In this document: positions 1 to 8,424 of the stretch, in pieces | How positions within the stretch are numbered: the stretch's first letter is position 1 | How the letters are laid out: each line of letters opens with the position of its first letter | Source: Desulfofustis glycolicus DSM 9705 | GTDB lineage: Bacteria; Desulfobacterota; Desulfobulbia; Desulfobulbales; Desulfocapsaceae | NCBI RefSeq assembly: GCF_900130015.1 | Contig: NZ_FQXS01000018.1 | Coordinates: 46,383 to 110,382, forward strand | Direction: 5' to 3' | Length of the DNA: 64,000 nucleotides | Notes under the pieces: model-generated | Databases searched by the model: none | What the model was told of the DNA's origin: nothing | The model's input: the letters and a program-made list of their open reading frames with translations, nothing else | Program-made: the position numbers and the translations under genes

Positions 1-298
1 CATATCGGTGTTTCCGCTGTCCATCCCGCTATTGGCCGGCCCCGGCTGTCTGACTCTGACGGTGCTGCTGTTCACCGGAGACGTTGGCGGGGTGGGAGAT
101 TATCTCTTTTTGCTGGCTGCGGTCGCGGTTGTCTTCGGCCTGTCGCTGTTTTGTCTGTTGGCGGCCGGTTCGGTCTCGCGAGTCCTGGGGGAAACGGGCA
201 ATAGTATCATGAAGCGGCTGCTCGGCGTGCTGCTCGCCGCGCTGTCGATTCAGTTCATTGCCGATGGGGTGCGGGGATTGCTTACTGCTGCGCTGTGA
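1..298 (+). CDS. MarC-family integral membrane protein (C-terminal part, cut by window edge)
   Basis: The reading frame is open from the left edge, so the true start lies outside the window. The visible 98 or so residues include the MarC/UPF0056 signature (phenylalanine-proline-leucine, then IPLLAGPG near the left edge), followed by two or three strongly hydrophobic helices and the family's C-terminal IMKRLLGVLLAALSIQF-like helix. MarC proteins are small inner-membrane proteins of six predicted helices; their transport substrate is not established. A GTG at position 8 is inside the conserved core and is not a believable start. The stop overlaps the end of the convergent minus-strand gene by 17 nt. 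Confidence 0.85.
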   Translation, partial: ISVFPLSIPLLAGPGCLTLTVLLFTGDVGGVGDYLFLLAAVAVVFGLSLFCLLAAGSVSRVLGETGNSIMKRLLGVLLAALSIQFIADGVRGLLTAAL

Positions 299-689
299 TT
301 TCGATCAGCGTGCCGGAGCCGGGCTGGCGGTACCGGATCAGGGCCGTGCAATCCGACAGGCGCACCGCCTGGTTGGCGACCAGTCGCACCTGCACGGTAC
401 CCGGTCCGGTGTTCTTGAGCAGCCACCTGACACTTCCTTTCTTCCGTTCGATTTTAGCGGGCTTCGGCTGGCCGGCGGTAACCGCTACGCCGCGTGGCAG
501 GAACACCTCGACGATCAGGTTGCTCGGGGCCGGCCGGGACAGCGAAATCTCGACAATGACGCTATTCGGTTGATCCTGGAAGAGCCGGGCGGAGACACCG
601 TCGGCATGTCCGGAGGTGGCCAGCAGAAAGAGCAGCGCCAGCAGGAAACAGCCGGCGGCAGCAGAGGGGTATCGTCTGGATGTCTTCAT
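282..689 (-). CDS. Small exported protein with a DUF11-like beta domain
   Basis: The 135-residue product begins with a clear Sec signal peptide (MKTSRRYPSAAAGCFLLALL and an AxA-type cleavage region ending in GHADG). The mature part is predicted to be all-beta, with a WLLKNTGPGTVQVRLVA segment. That segment resembles the periplasmic segment WLTKVRGTTTFAYTLRS of the protein encoded just upstream, so the two probably share a domain and act together outside the cytoplasm. I chose the ATG at 689 because the signal peptide starts there; an upstream in-frame extension adds only low-complexity residues and overlaps the neighbour. The start lies 40 nt after the stop of the upstream gene, which fits a two-gene operon. 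Function unknown. Confidence 0.75.
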   Translation of the reverse strand: MKTSRRYPSAAAGCFLLALLFLLATSGHADGVSARLFQDQPNSVIVEISLSRPAPSNLIVEVFLPRGVAVTAGQPKPAKIERKKGSVRWLLKNTGPGTVQVRLVANQAVRLSDCTALIRYRQPGSGTLIEITAQQ

Positions 690-729
690 AACAATGCTCG
701 GTGGTTGGTGAGATAATGGCATCGATCCT

Positions 730-1689
730 TTACTCCCGTACGGCAAAACGCTGCTGCTGGGCCTGCCAGACATAGCCGTCGCCCAGCCAGATATCCTCGA
801 TCAACTCCATATCGATGCCGATCGGTTGATCGCTGCCAGCCAGGTCGTAGACCGCCAGGATTTCCTCGTCGCTGATGCGGTTGTCCCGGTTGCTGTCCGC
901 CCAGTGATGAACCCCGGAAGTACTCTGCCGGTCACCATCGACGGTGATCTCCGCGGTGGCGTTGTCCGGGCCTTTGACAAAGCCGTCCAGGTGCAGCGTC
1001 CCCTGGTAGGAGAGTTCGCTGCGCAGCGTATAGGCAAAGGTCGTCGTACCGCGCACCTTGGTCAGCCATTTGATCGAGTTGTCTTTCTTGTCCTGTCCGG
1101 AAATCGGGGGCAGGGCGGTGACGACGTGCAGACCCGGAGGAATGGCCTCCTTCAGGATGATGGAGCGGGGCTCGTCCGCCGGCGCATCGACCTTCAGGAA
1201 GACCGGAAACGGCTGCCCGGCAACGAAATGGGGCGGCGCTATACGGCGGACGCTGATTTCAAGCGGCCGGTTCTGGCCTCGTCCCATGAAGAAGAGTGCC
1301 AGGGCTGCGCCGGACAGGAGCAGTGCGGTGATTATCAGTGCCGTTTTGATTGCCCTGGTGGGGCGGGGCGCAGCTCCGGTTGCGGCCGGAGTCGTCACCT
1401 GCTCGGGCCCGTCGTCGGCCATCGACGTGGCTGCCGGTTCGGGCGGCTCGGGTGGCGTCTCCGGCGAGTCCGGTTCGGGGGCCTCATCCCGGTCGAGGAG
1501 TTCTCCAAGGTCCACCTCGAGAGAGGCCGCCAGTTTCAGAGCGTTTTCTTTCTTGATCGTCGGATAGCGTTTGTTCTCCCAGCGGGAGACGGTATCGGTG
1601 GTTACGTCGACTGAGGTGGCGATGTAGAGTTGGGTGAGGCCCTTGCTCTCGCGGAGGGCGCGGACTCTACCCCCGTCGATCTTGACCAT
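730..1689 (-). CDS. Membrane-anchored XRE-family regulator with periplasmic EF-hand (RodZ-like layout)
   Basis: The 319-residue protein has an N-terminal XRE/Cro helix-turn-helix (about residues 6-60; GLTQLYIATSVDVTTDTVSRW), an acidic proline-rich linker (about 70-115), one transmembrane helix (about 118-140; a run ending ALALFFMGRG) and a periplasmic beta domain. Near the C-terminus is a calcium-loop motif, DSNRDNRISDEE (about 265-276), typical of EF-hand or dockerin loops. The overall layout resembles RodZ, but the C-terminal half is different. The start at 1689 was chosen because the helix-turn-helix begins directly after it. It probably binds DNA next to its own gene while sensing something outside; repeated GATGTCGC boxes lie just upstream. 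The downstream exported protein shares its beta domain. Confidence 0.75.
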   Translation of the reverse strand: MVKIDGGRVRALRESKGLTQLYIATSVDVTTDTVSRWENKRYPTIKKENALKLAASLEVDLGELLDRDEAPEPDSPETPPEPPEPAATSMADDGPEQVTTPAATGAAPRPTRAIKTALIITALLLSGAALALFFMGRGQNRPLEISVRRIAPPHFVAGQPFPVFLKVDAPADEPRSIILKEAIPPGLHVVTALPPISGQDKKDNSIKWLTKVRGTTTFAYTLRSELSYQGTLHLDGFVKGPDNATAEITVDGDRQSTSGVHHWADSNRDNRISDEEILAVYDLAGSDQPIGIDMELIEDIWLGDGYVWQAQQQRFAVRE

Positions 1690-1764
1690 TTCCGGGCCGC
1701 CTGGATAGCTTGTCTCGTTCACTGGTTGTCGCTGACCGGTTGATGTTTTTTCTTTATCATAGCA

Positions 1765-1848
1765 GATGTCGCAAGGTTTGCCATCTGCACCGGTACGGCA
1801 AACCACCCGATGTCGCCATCTTTTTTGGTCGATGTTGGCCGATGTCGC
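1765..1848. promoter_or_regulatory. Candidate operator: three GATGTCGC repeats around an 8-bp inverted repeat
   Basis: In the 240 bp divergent gap the octamer GATGTCGC occurs at 1765-1772, 1809-1816 and 1841-1848, with a close copy GATGTTGGC at 1831. Between the first two is a perfect inverted repeat, GGTTTGCC (1775-1782) and GGCAAACC (1797-1804). Such iteration in a gap between an XRE regulator and a small exported protein suggests an operator. That role is inference; the repeats themselves are seen directly. Confidence 0.4.
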
Positions 1849-1929
1849 CTGTTCCCGGGTCGATGGAGCGGCTATGGTTTCGAAAAAGGGCGGACATCGG
1901 GTCCGGCCGCAGATCGAAAGGAGAACGAG

Positions 1930-2139
1930 ATGAAACGAATTATTGCAATTATGGCAATGGTGATGATGGTGGCCGGCGGTGCGACGGCGGTTTCGGCGGC
2001 GAGCGCCCGCTGCGTCGTCGTCACAGCCGAAGACAAGGAGCTGGTGCTCGAGTGCGAGAGCGGCACCGACGATTTTCAGCCGGGCCAGGAGGTAAAGCTC
2101 AGGGTGGAGCGGGTTCGGGCGGCGATTGAGGGGTGCTGA
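1930..2139 (+). CDS. Small exported protein of unknown function
   Basis: This 69-residue product has a signal peptide (MKRIIAIMAMVMMVAGGATA, cleavage near VSAAS). Its short mature part contains two early cysteine-flanked strands (ARCVVVTAEDKELVLEC) and a C-terminal cysteine, so a periplasmic disulphide is likely. The ATG at 1930 is preceded by a strong ribosome binding site (AAAGGAGAACG). The stop codon at 2137-2139 is directly followed by the stop of the convergent nuclease gene, with no spacing. I do not recognise a family. It lies divergently from the membrane-anchored XRE regulator and may be its target. Confidence 0.65.
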   Translation: MKRIIAIMAMVMMVAGGATAVSAASARCVVVTAEDKELVLECESGTDDFQPGQEVKLRVERVRAAIEGC

Positions 2140-4152
2140 TTACCAGTCGAAGCGGAAACTGTTATCGAGCGGGTCGACCTTGACCGGCCTGACCATGACG
2201 CGGTTGCCCGGTTCGGGCAGCGGCGTCCGGGTGGGGGGCAGATCAATGTCCATCAGGATATCGGTGAGCAGCAGGTTGACCCGCTTCGGTCCTGTTTCGA
2301 TGACCAGCGCTTCCATGTAGGTGTCTATATGGTCTTCCAGATATTTCAGGAGCCAGTAGCGATGTCGCTGTTGTTTGACGCTGTTGGCGGCGGCCAGGGT
2401 ACGGGCGATCACCGAGGTGAAGTCCTTGCACATTTCTTCGGTAAAACAGACGCTGCGCCGGCGAATCAGGTGGTTGATCTGGTGCTGCATGACCAGGTCG
2501 AGCAGCCGTCTGATCGGTGACGTGACCGTGGTATAGAAACCGACGCCCAGGCCGCTGTGCGGCCTGGCTTCGGTGGTCAGCTCGCTGCGCGGCAGATGTT
2601 TGCGTTGCAGTGTGTTGAGGAACAGGTCGTCGTCGTCGCCCTGCACGAATCGTTTGGTGATTCGGCCTTGCGAACGGAACAGTCCGGGCGCCATGCGATC
2701 GGAGACGAAGCGGGCAGCCTCGGTGTTGGCCAGGATCATCATCTCGGAGATGATGGTGCGCGCCGGAGTGTCGGTCTTTCCCAGCGATACGTGCACCTTG
2801 CCCTGGTTGTCGATGTAGATGTTGACGTCGGGAAAGGGAAGCAGCAGTGCTCCTGCGGCAAAACGACGCTGGCGCAATTTCTGGCGCAGTATGTTGAAGA
2901 TGCGCAATTCCGGATCAGAGTCGATCATCTGGTCGGCATTTTCGTACGTCAGCCGCCGGGCGACCCGGATAATGGAGGGCACGATCTGCACCTTGAGCAC
3001 TTCTGCCTCCGGCGAGAGCAGGATCAGGTGCGAAAAGGCCGCCCGCGTCTCGTCCTGGATCAGGCTGCAGACCCCCTGCGACAGGTGTCTCGGCAGCATC
3101 GGTACCTGCCCTTCCGGAAAGTAGAGAGAGGTGCCCCGATTGAGGGCCTCCTGGAAGAGCGGATCGCCGGGCCGGACATAATGGGCGACATCGGAGATAT
3201 GGACGCCGACCAGGTAATTGCCGTTTTGTTCCTGGATGCTGAGCGCATCGTCGAAATCCAGGGTGGTGGCGCCGTCGATGGTGAAGGTGGCCAGATCGGT
3301 AAGATCGACGCGGGCCGGATCGTTGAACAATGAATCGCTGCCATACTGAAGGATGGCCTCCGCCCGCTGTCGCACCTCGGTACTGAACGAGATGGACAGA
3401 TTGGCGCGGAGCAGGGGCAGGTTGACATTGCGTGTCCAGATGCCGGCTTTGACCAGCAGGTGGAACGGATCGTGAGGTTTGTTGAAGCCGGCCTCCTTGA
3501 GAATGGACCGGACCAGATCGGCCTGGTCGGCATCGGAGCCGTGCAGGTAATAGTTCTGCAGCAGGGTGAGAATTTCGTCCTGCTGTTCGGTGAACGGTGC
3601 GGCCGCCTGCTCCAGCCGGTCGATGCGGCGCAGCAGTTCGGCGCCGTCGAGGATGACAGTTTTTTTCCAGGCCTCTTTTTCCAGCTGATTGCGCAGCTGT
3701 TGCACTTTTTCCGGACTGTGGACCTGAATCCTGCCTTCCCGGTATTTGAAGAACAGCTTGTCCTTGAACACCGAACGGAGAAAGGCGGAGATCCTGTCGT
3801 CGTCGGCAACGCGGCCGAACATCAGCTCGGTCAGGAAACGCGGGTCGAAGGTGTCCGTGGCCTCCGTGCAGGCCAGTTCCCAGAGCATTTCCAGATCGAT
3901 GTCCTGCATCAACAGGTGCCGTTTTTCGGTCGTATCCTGTAGCAGTCTGATCAACGATTCCCGGTCGGAGACGGCCGGCGGCGAAGTCTGTGAACAGTGA
4001 ACGATACGCGATACCGGCAGGTTCAGTTCGCGGCCGTTCTGGTTGAGCAGGCGGACGCGTTTGGGTTGGCTTTCGGTGACATAGCCACAGATAAATCTGC
4101 CGTTGTCGAGATATTCGATGAGTTTGCCGGAACTGATATGTGTGAAAGACAT
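2140..4152 (-). CDS. RNase II/R-family 3'-5' exoribonuclease
   Basis: The 670-residue protein is close to the size of RNase II. It carries the RNB catalytic block, including TIDGATTLDFDDAL with the metal-binding aspartates, then GVHISDVAHYVRPG and the later TTVTSPIRRLLDLVMQHQ stretch. The N-terminal 200 residues look like a regulatory or winged-helix region rather than standard cold-shock domains, and the last 60 residues resemble an S1-like beta barrel ending in PVKVDPLDNSFRFDW. It should degrade structured or unstructured RNA processively in the cytoplasm. The ATG at 4152 was chosen over a longer in-frame extension that would run into era on the other strand. Whether it is functionally RNase R or RNase II cannot be decided here. 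Confidence 0.9.
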   Translation of the reverse strand: MSFTHISSGKLIEYLDNGRFICGYVTESQPKRVRLLNQNGRELNLPVSRIVHCSQTSPPAVSDRESLIRLLQDTTEKRHLLMQDIDLEMLWELACTEATDTFDPRFLTELMFGRVADDDRISAFLRSVFKDKLFFKYREGRIQVHSPEKVQQLRNQLEKEAWKKTVILDGAELLRRIDRLEQAAAPFTEQQDEILTLLQNYYLHGSDADQADLVRSILKEAGFNKPHDPFHLLVKAGIWTRNVNLPLLRANLSISFSTEVRQRAEAILQYGSDSLFNDPARVDLTDLATFTIDGATTLDFDDALSIQEQNGNYLVGVHISDVAHYVRPGDPLFQEALNRGTSLYFPEGQVPMLPRHLSQGVCSLIQDETRAAFSHLILLSPEAEVLKVQIVPSIIRVARRLTYENADQMIDSDPELRIFNILRQKLRQRRFAAGALLLPFPDVNIYIDNQGKVHVSLGKTDTPARTIISEMMILANTEAARFVSDRMAPGLFRSQGRITKRFVQGDDDDLFLNTLQRKHLPRSELTTEARPHSGLGVGFYTTVTSPIRRLLDLVMQHQINHLIRRRSVCFTEEMCKDFTSVIARTLAAANSVKQQRHRYWLLKYLEDHIDTYMEALVIETGPKRVNLLLTDILMDIDLPPTRTPLPEPGNRVMVRPVKVDPLDNSFRFDW

Positions 4153-4289
4153 GTACGCCTTGATTGTCTGTTGCCGGACGGCGGTACGGCCGTTCGGAGG
4201 GCCTGTTGCCGGGATAATTGCATTGTCTGGGCCGAAACAGGGCCGATTTTTAGATTCGAACAGAGAAATATAGTGTATTTTTGCCATTT

Positions 4290-4339
4290 CTCCACGGTAT
4301 AATCTCAGCAAACCGATAAATTCCACCTCCACGGTATAA
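4290..4339 (+). promoter_or_regulatory. 13-bp direct repeat upstream of era
   Basis: The sequence CTCCACGGTATAA occurs at 4290-4302 and again at 4327-4339, 37 bp apart, with the second copy ending three bases before the era ATG. Each copy ends in a TATAA block that could be a -10 element. No good ribosome binding site is visible before the start codon. The function (tandem promoters or operator) is inferred. Confidence 0.3.
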
Positions 4340-4342
4340 AAT

Positions 4343-5260
4343 ATGGATGCTTTCCCCGCTGAAACGGTGAGTTCCGGGATGGTTGCCCTGGTCGGTCCCC
4401 CCAACGCCGGAAAATCGACCCTGCTCAACACCATGCTCGGCCAGAAGATCTCCATCGTCACGCCGAAGCCGCAGACCACCAGGAACCGCATTGTCGGGGT
4501 TCTCAACGGGCCGGACTACCAGATCGTTTTCCTCGATACGCCGGGGTTGCATCGGAGTTCCGGGCTCCTCAACCAGGAGATGGTAAAGATTGCGATGGAC
4601 AGCCTGAAGGGGATGGATGCGGTGTTGTTCATGGTAGATGCATCCCGGCCGCTAACGAAGGCGGACAGGCCCGAGAAAGGCCATCAGTATCTCGATTATT
4701 TCAACGAGATTGACTGCCCGGCCCTGCTGCTGCTCAACAAGATCGATCTGATCGATCGCCGTCAGGTGCTGCCGCTGATCGATTCCTATGCCGCGCTCTA
4801 TCCGTTCCGGGCGATTATGCCGGTTTCAGCACTGCGCGGGGAGGGGGTGCCGGAGATAATCGATCAATTGTTGACGGTGCTGCCCCGCGGCATCCGTTAT
4901 TTCCCGGAAGACAGCCTGACTGATGCCAGTGAGCGGTTCCTTGCCGCAGAGATCATCCGGGAAAAGGTATTTCTGCTGACCGGCCAGGAAATTCCCTATT
5001 CTTCGGCGGTGATGATCGAGTCCTTCAAAGAGGACGACGAACGGAACAGCGTCACCATCCATGCCACCATCTACCTGGAACGTCCTTCGCAGAAACCGAT
5101 CGTCATCGGCAAAGGGGGAGCCAAGCTCAAACAGATCGGCATTGCCGCCCGGAAAGACATCGAAGAGCTTATCGGCCGGCACGTGATGCTCAAGCTGTGG
5201 ATCAAAATCAAGAAACACTGGACCCGGGACGAGAGGTTCCTGAAAGAACTCGGGTTTTGA
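4343..5260 (+). CDS. era: GTPase Era
   Basis: The 305 residues match the usual Era length. The G1 motif GPPNAGKS (about 18-25), the switch region with PQTTRNRI, G3 DTPG, and G4 NKID are present, followed by the SALRGEG loop. The C-terminal KH domain (about 215-305) has VIGKGGAKLKQIG. Era is an essential GTPase that binds the 3' end of 16S rRNA and helps mature the 30S subunit. The ATG at 4343 has no obvious Shine-Dalgarno sequence; a later methionine (4379) directly before the G1 region is less likely because Era proteins carry about ten residues there. The gene is flanked by convergent and divergent neighbours, so it is probably transcribed alone. Confidence 0.96.
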   Translation: MDAFPAETVSSGMVALVGPPNAGKSTLLNTMLGQKISIVTPKPQTTRNRIVGVLNGPDYQIVFLDTPGLHRSSGLLNQEMVKIAMDSLKGMDAVLFMVDASRPLTKADRPEKGHQYLDYFNEIDCPALLLLNKIDLIDRRQVLPLIDSYAALYPFRAIMPVSALRGEGVPEIIDQLLTVLPRGIRYFPEDSLTDASERFLAAEIIREKVFLLTGQEIPYSSAVMIESFKEDDERNSVTIHATIYLERPSQKPIVIGKGGAKLKQIGIAARKDIEELIGRHVMLKLWIKIKKHWTRDERFLKELGF

Positions 5261-5281
5261 CGGCGGGTCAAGGACGGCGGA

Positions 5282-5647
5282 CTAAAATTTCTCGACAATT
5301 TTGCGGTAATACTCGTCGTTATGATCGATCCTGGTCGGCCGGTCCCGGCAGCGGTCGATCTTCATCAGCAGTACGTTGAGTTTCTTCATCTGTACCAGCC
5401 GTTGATGGGCGTCTTCGGTCTTGGCGATCAGATCCTCGAGGCGATGCGCTTCCTTGCGCATCTCCACTTCCGGTGGCAGGTAGCCGCTGTTTTTCAGGAT
5501 TTTGTAAGCCATTTTCAGATCGGCAGGGACGAACGGCTCGGTATCCATGGGCAGCGGTCGTCCGTGCCAGCCTTCCGTCCGCAGGGTTCCTTCTTCGATG
5601 GCCTGGCTGATCCGCTGTTCAGCGATAAGGGCAATGGCGTTGTACAT
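5282..5647 (-). CDS. DUF1992 (DnaJ homologue subfamily C member 28-like) protein
   Basis: This 121-residue protein has the DUF1992 layout: an N-terminal IAEQRISQAIEEG segment, then GWHGRPLPMD, then a helical region with LPPEVEMRKE and a C-terminal coiled stretch ending in YYRKIVEKF. The domain is widespread in bacteria and in the human DNAJC28 protein, but its activity is unknown. Despite the name, no J domain is present. The start lies eight nt after the stop of the CtpA-type protease gene, so both are probably on one mRNA that also includes the EnvC-like gene and ftsEX upstream. Confidence 0.88.
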   Translation of the reverse strand: MYNAIALIAEQRISQAIEEGTLRTEGWHGRPLPMDTEPFVPADLKMAYKILKNSGYLPPEVEMRKEAHRLEDLIAKTEDAHQRLVQMKKLNVLLMKIDRCRDRPTRIDHNDEYYRKIVEKF

Positions 5648-5655
5648 GGGCTGTC

Positions 5656-6987
5656 TTATTCCCTCGTTTGCTGCCGGTTGAAGGAGGCGTAGAGAATCAG
5701 GCTCTTCAAAATGTTGTAGGCCTCGCGCAACTGGTTGTCGTTTTCAACCCGGCTCCGCATCTCGTCGGAAAATTCGGGAGTGTCTTCGGTCGGCTTGTCG
5801 CTCTGGTTGAAAAAATGGTTTTCCAGATCCTCTTCGCGCACTGCCGGTGCCGAAGATTCCCCGGTCTCATCCGTGCTGCCGTTTGCCAGTTCGATGGCGA
5901 TGTCGGGCAGGATGCCGGTGGCTTGAATGGAGCGGCCGCTGGGCGTGTAGTAACGGGCGGTGGTCATTCGCAGGCCGGCGCCGTCGGCCAGTGGAACGAT
6001 GGTCTGTACCGATCCCTTGCCAAAGGTTTTGCTGCCGACGATAACCCCGCGCTTATGGTCCTGAACGGCGCCGGCGACGATTTCCGATGCACTGGCCGAT
6101 CCTTCGTTGACGAGGACCACCAGCGGGTAGAATGATTCGGTACGTTCGTCGCGATGCGCTTCATAGGTGAGATCGAGTTCCTTATTCCGGCCCCGGGTAT
6201 AGACGATCAGCCCTTCGGCGAGAAAGAGGTCGGCGACGTTGACGGCCTGATCGAGCAGCCCGCCGGGGTTATTGCGCAGATCGAGGATCAGGCCGCGCAG
6301 GGGCTCGGCTTTTCTCAGCTCGGCGAGGTGCTCGCGAACCTCCTTGGTGGTATTGCGCTGGAAATTGGAGATGCGCAGATAGCCGAGGCCCGGCTTGATG
6401 GCAAAGGAGCGGACCGACTGCAGCGGAATAGTATCCCTGCTCAGCGTAAAATCCTTCAGTTCCTGCCAGCCTTCACGGAAAATGGAGATCGTCACTTCGC
6501 TGCCTTTCGGGCCGCGCAGCAGCTTGACCGCATCGAAGGGTGACTTACCCTTGGTAAAATCGCCGTTGATTTTGATGATCTTATCGTTGGCCTTGATGCC
6601 CGCCTTGGCGGCCGGTGTGTCCTCGATCGGGGCGATGACAGTGATGACACCGTCTTTAAGCGTGATCTCGATGCCGATACCGGTAAAGGCGCCGCTCGTC
6701 TCTTCCTGAAATTCCCGATAATGTTCCGGCTTCAGGTAGGAGGAGTGGGGGTCGAGGGAGAGCAGCAAACCGTCGATGGCCCCTTCGATAACCTCCTTGG
6801 TGTCTATCTCTTCGACGTAGTGTTCCTGCAGGATGCTCAGGATGGCGGCGAAGGTTTCCAGGTGTTGATACGTATCCTGTTGCTGCTTTTCGCTGATTTC
6901 AGCTTCGGCGATGGCCGGTGCCGGGATGGTGAGTAGCAGGGTCAGGAGGAGGAGACGGCAACAGGTGAACAAGCGACGTTGAAACAT
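5656..6987 (-). CDS. S41-family carboxy-terminal processing protease (CtpA type)
   Basis: The 443 residues begin with a signal peptide (LLLLTLLLTIPAPAIAEAE), followed by an N-terminal helical region, a PDZ domain (about 100-185; GIGIEITLKDG and AGIKANDKIIKING) and the S41 catalytic core. The catalytic serine is in NEGSASASEIVAGA and the lysine in SKTFGKGSVQT, the Ser-Lys dyad of this family. The C-terminal 70 residues are charged and variable. These proteases trim or degrade periplasmic proteins, often cell-wall hydrolases or their partners. Its place just downstream of the EnvC-like gene and ftsEX suggests a role in controlling peptidoglycan hydrolysis at division; that link is inferred from context. 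Confidence 0.93.
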   Translation of the reverse strand: MFQRRLFTCCRLLLLTLLLTIPAPAIAEAEISEKQQQDTYQHLETFAAILSILQEHYVEEIDTKEVIEGAIDGLLLSLDPHSSYLKPEHYREFQEETSGAFTGIGIEITLKDGVITVIAPIEDTPAAKAGIKANDKIIKINGDFTKGKSPFDAVKLLRGPKGSEVTISIFREGWQELKDFTLSRDTIPLQSVRSFAIKPGLGYLRISNFQRNTTKEVREHLAELRKAEPLRGLILDLRNNPGGLLDQAVNVADLFLAEGLIVYTRGRNKELDLTYEAHRDERTESFYPLVVLVNEGSASASEIVAGAVQDHKRGVIVGSKTFGKGSVQTIVPLADGAGLRMTTARYYTPSGRSIQATGILPDIAIELANGSTDETGESSAPAVREEDLENHFFNQSDKPTEDTPEFSDEMRSRVENDNQLREAYNILKSLILYASFNRQQTRE

Positions 6988-7029
6988 TATTTTCTGTGGG
7001 TTATCGGCGCCCGGGAACAGCGCGGCCGC

Positions 7030-8415
7030 CTAAGGTTTTTTCGATATTCGGGATGGGTCGAGCCAGTCTGACGGATCGAGGTTTTTCGAACCGTGCCTGA
7101 TTTCGAAATAGAGTCCTTCATTTATTAAGGTTGCGGTCTCGCCCATGATGGCGATTTCCGTTCGTTCATCGACCCGCTGCCCTTTTTCGATCAGGATTCT
7201 TTCGACCCGTGAGGTGATAGAATAATACTGATAACCGTGATTCACAATAACCGTGTTGCCATAACCGCGGAGATAGCCGGCAAACATGACTTCTCCTTCG
7301 TGGATGGCACGAACCATGGTGCCCGTTGGTGCCTCAATGGCGATGCCGTTGCTCAGCGAGGTGATGCCAAGTCGGTTGGTGCTGTGCTCTTTGAAGCGGG
7401 TAATGATCGTGCCGTCGACCGGCGGCGGCAGCTTGCCCTTGTTGCGGAGAAAGCTCTGGTCGAGAAAATCTTCTTTTTTCTCGAGAACTTGCAGCGAAGA
7501 TGAGAGGGACGCGCTGGCCTGCTGCATTTCCTCGATGGCTTGCTGGTGGAGTTTTTGCTGGGTCCTGATGCGGACCAGCAGGGCTTCCTTCTCCTGCCTG
7601 ATATCGTCCAGTTTTTCCCGTTCCCTGGCATTTTGGGCGATAAACTCCTGGAGCAGACCCTCTTCAAGTTCCAGGGTCTCGATGGCAGCCTCCAACTCGT
7701 TGATAGTATGGCGGAAGGTGGCGATCACATCGCGGTCGTACCTGATCAGGGTCTGGAAGGAGTCGTGAAAGCGCATCAACTCGGGCAGGGTTTGGGCAGA
7801 GAAGGTAACGTTGATGAAGCCGATGCTGCCCATCTTGTAGTAGGCCTGAATCCGTTTCATCAGGTGGTCCTGCACCGCCTGTTTCTCGCTGCGGGTTCGC
7901 TGCAGTTCCCGTTCCTTGACCAGCAGCAGTTCGCGCTGCGCCTTCATTCTTGCTTCCAGTACATCGAGCTTTTCCAGCTGTTCGCCGAGGCGCAGGTCGA
8001 TATTCTGCAACTCGGCAAGCAGGTCGCGTTCCTGCTGGCGGGTCCGGGTGATCTGTTCCTGTTGTTTTTTGATCCCTTCCTGGAGGCGCCTGATGTTGAT
8101 CCGGTAAGTCTTGATTCCTTTGGCGACCTCTTCTTTCTTTTGCTGGCGCACTTCGGGAGAGTCGGCGGCGCCGGCATCGGTAGCCGGCAGGAGCACGGCG
8201 ACAAGCAGGACAAAGCCTGCAGCGGCAAACAGTCTACGCGCGGTGCCTACAAGGGAACCTTGAAAAATTGCCGTTTCGCTCAATCTCGTCGTTGCGCAAT
8301 CAAATTTTATCCTCGGAATATCATGTATATGCCTGCGGTAAAATTCTCTTGCGCGCCTCAATCTTGAGAGAAATCCCAATTTTTTCAAGCTCCCCTCAAG
8401 ACGTCCCATGACCAT
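7030..8415 (-). CDS. envC: EnvC-like murein hydrolase activator (coiled coil plus LytM domain)
   Basis: The 461-residue protein has a long coiled coil (about 90-315) and a C-terminal LytM/M23 domain (about 335-455). The LytM metal ligands are degenerate: where active enzymes have an HxH in a LYAHL-type strand, this one reads YYSITSRVERI, as in EnvC-type activators, so it probably activates amidases rather than cutting peptidoglycan. It lies directly downstream of ftsX and ftsE, the known partners that drive EnvC. A signal-like helix (RLFAAAGFVLLVAVLLPATDAGA) starts only near residue 61. Residues 9-38 of the extension are encoded by a dispersed repeat, so the real start may be later, for instance a TTG near 8283. 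The ATG at 8415 lies nine nt after the ftsX stop. Confidence 0.85.
   Translation of the reverse strand: MVMGRLEGSLKKLGFLSRLRRAREFYRRHIHDIPRIKFDCATTRLSETAIFQGSLVGTARRLFAAAGFVLLVAVLLPATDAGAADSPEVRQQKKEEVAKGIKTYRINIRRLQEGIKKQQEQITRTRQQERDLLAELQNIDLRLGEQLEKLDVLEARMKAQRELLLVKERELQRTRSEKQAVQDHLMKRIQAYYKMGSIGFINVTFSAQTLPELMRFHDSFQTLIRYDRDVIATFRHTINELEAAIETLELEEGLLQEFIAQNAREREKLDDIRQEKEALLVRIRTQQKLHQQAIEEMQQASASLSSSLQVLEKKEDFLDQSFLRNKGKLPPPVDGTIITRFKEHSTNRLGITSLSNGIAIEAPTGTMVRAIHEGEVMFAGYLRGYGNTVIVNHGYQYYSITSRVERILIEKGQRVDERTEIAIMGETATLINEGLYFEIRHGSKNLDPSDWLDPSRISKKP
8302..8389 (-). repeat. Dispersed repeat, copy A (inside the EnvC-like gene)
   Basis: On the minus strand this 88 bp block matches a second block at 62060-62148. 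The best-conserved core reads ATTTTACC, then CAGGCATAT, then GATATTCCGAGGATAAAATTT. The ends of the core (ATTTTA and TAAAAT) are complementary, giving an imperfect hairpin. In the EnvC-like frame it encodes about residues 9-38, ending FYRRHIHDIPRIKF; copy B in its plus frame ends FYHRHIIDIPRIKF. It looks like a REP- or MITE-type element; the class is inferred. Confidence 0.6.
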
Positions 8416-8424
8416 TGTTCCGGC

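Noticed and set aside
282..773. The longer start of the small exported protein
   Set aside because: It would place 28 residues before a good signal peptide and overlap the upstream gene.
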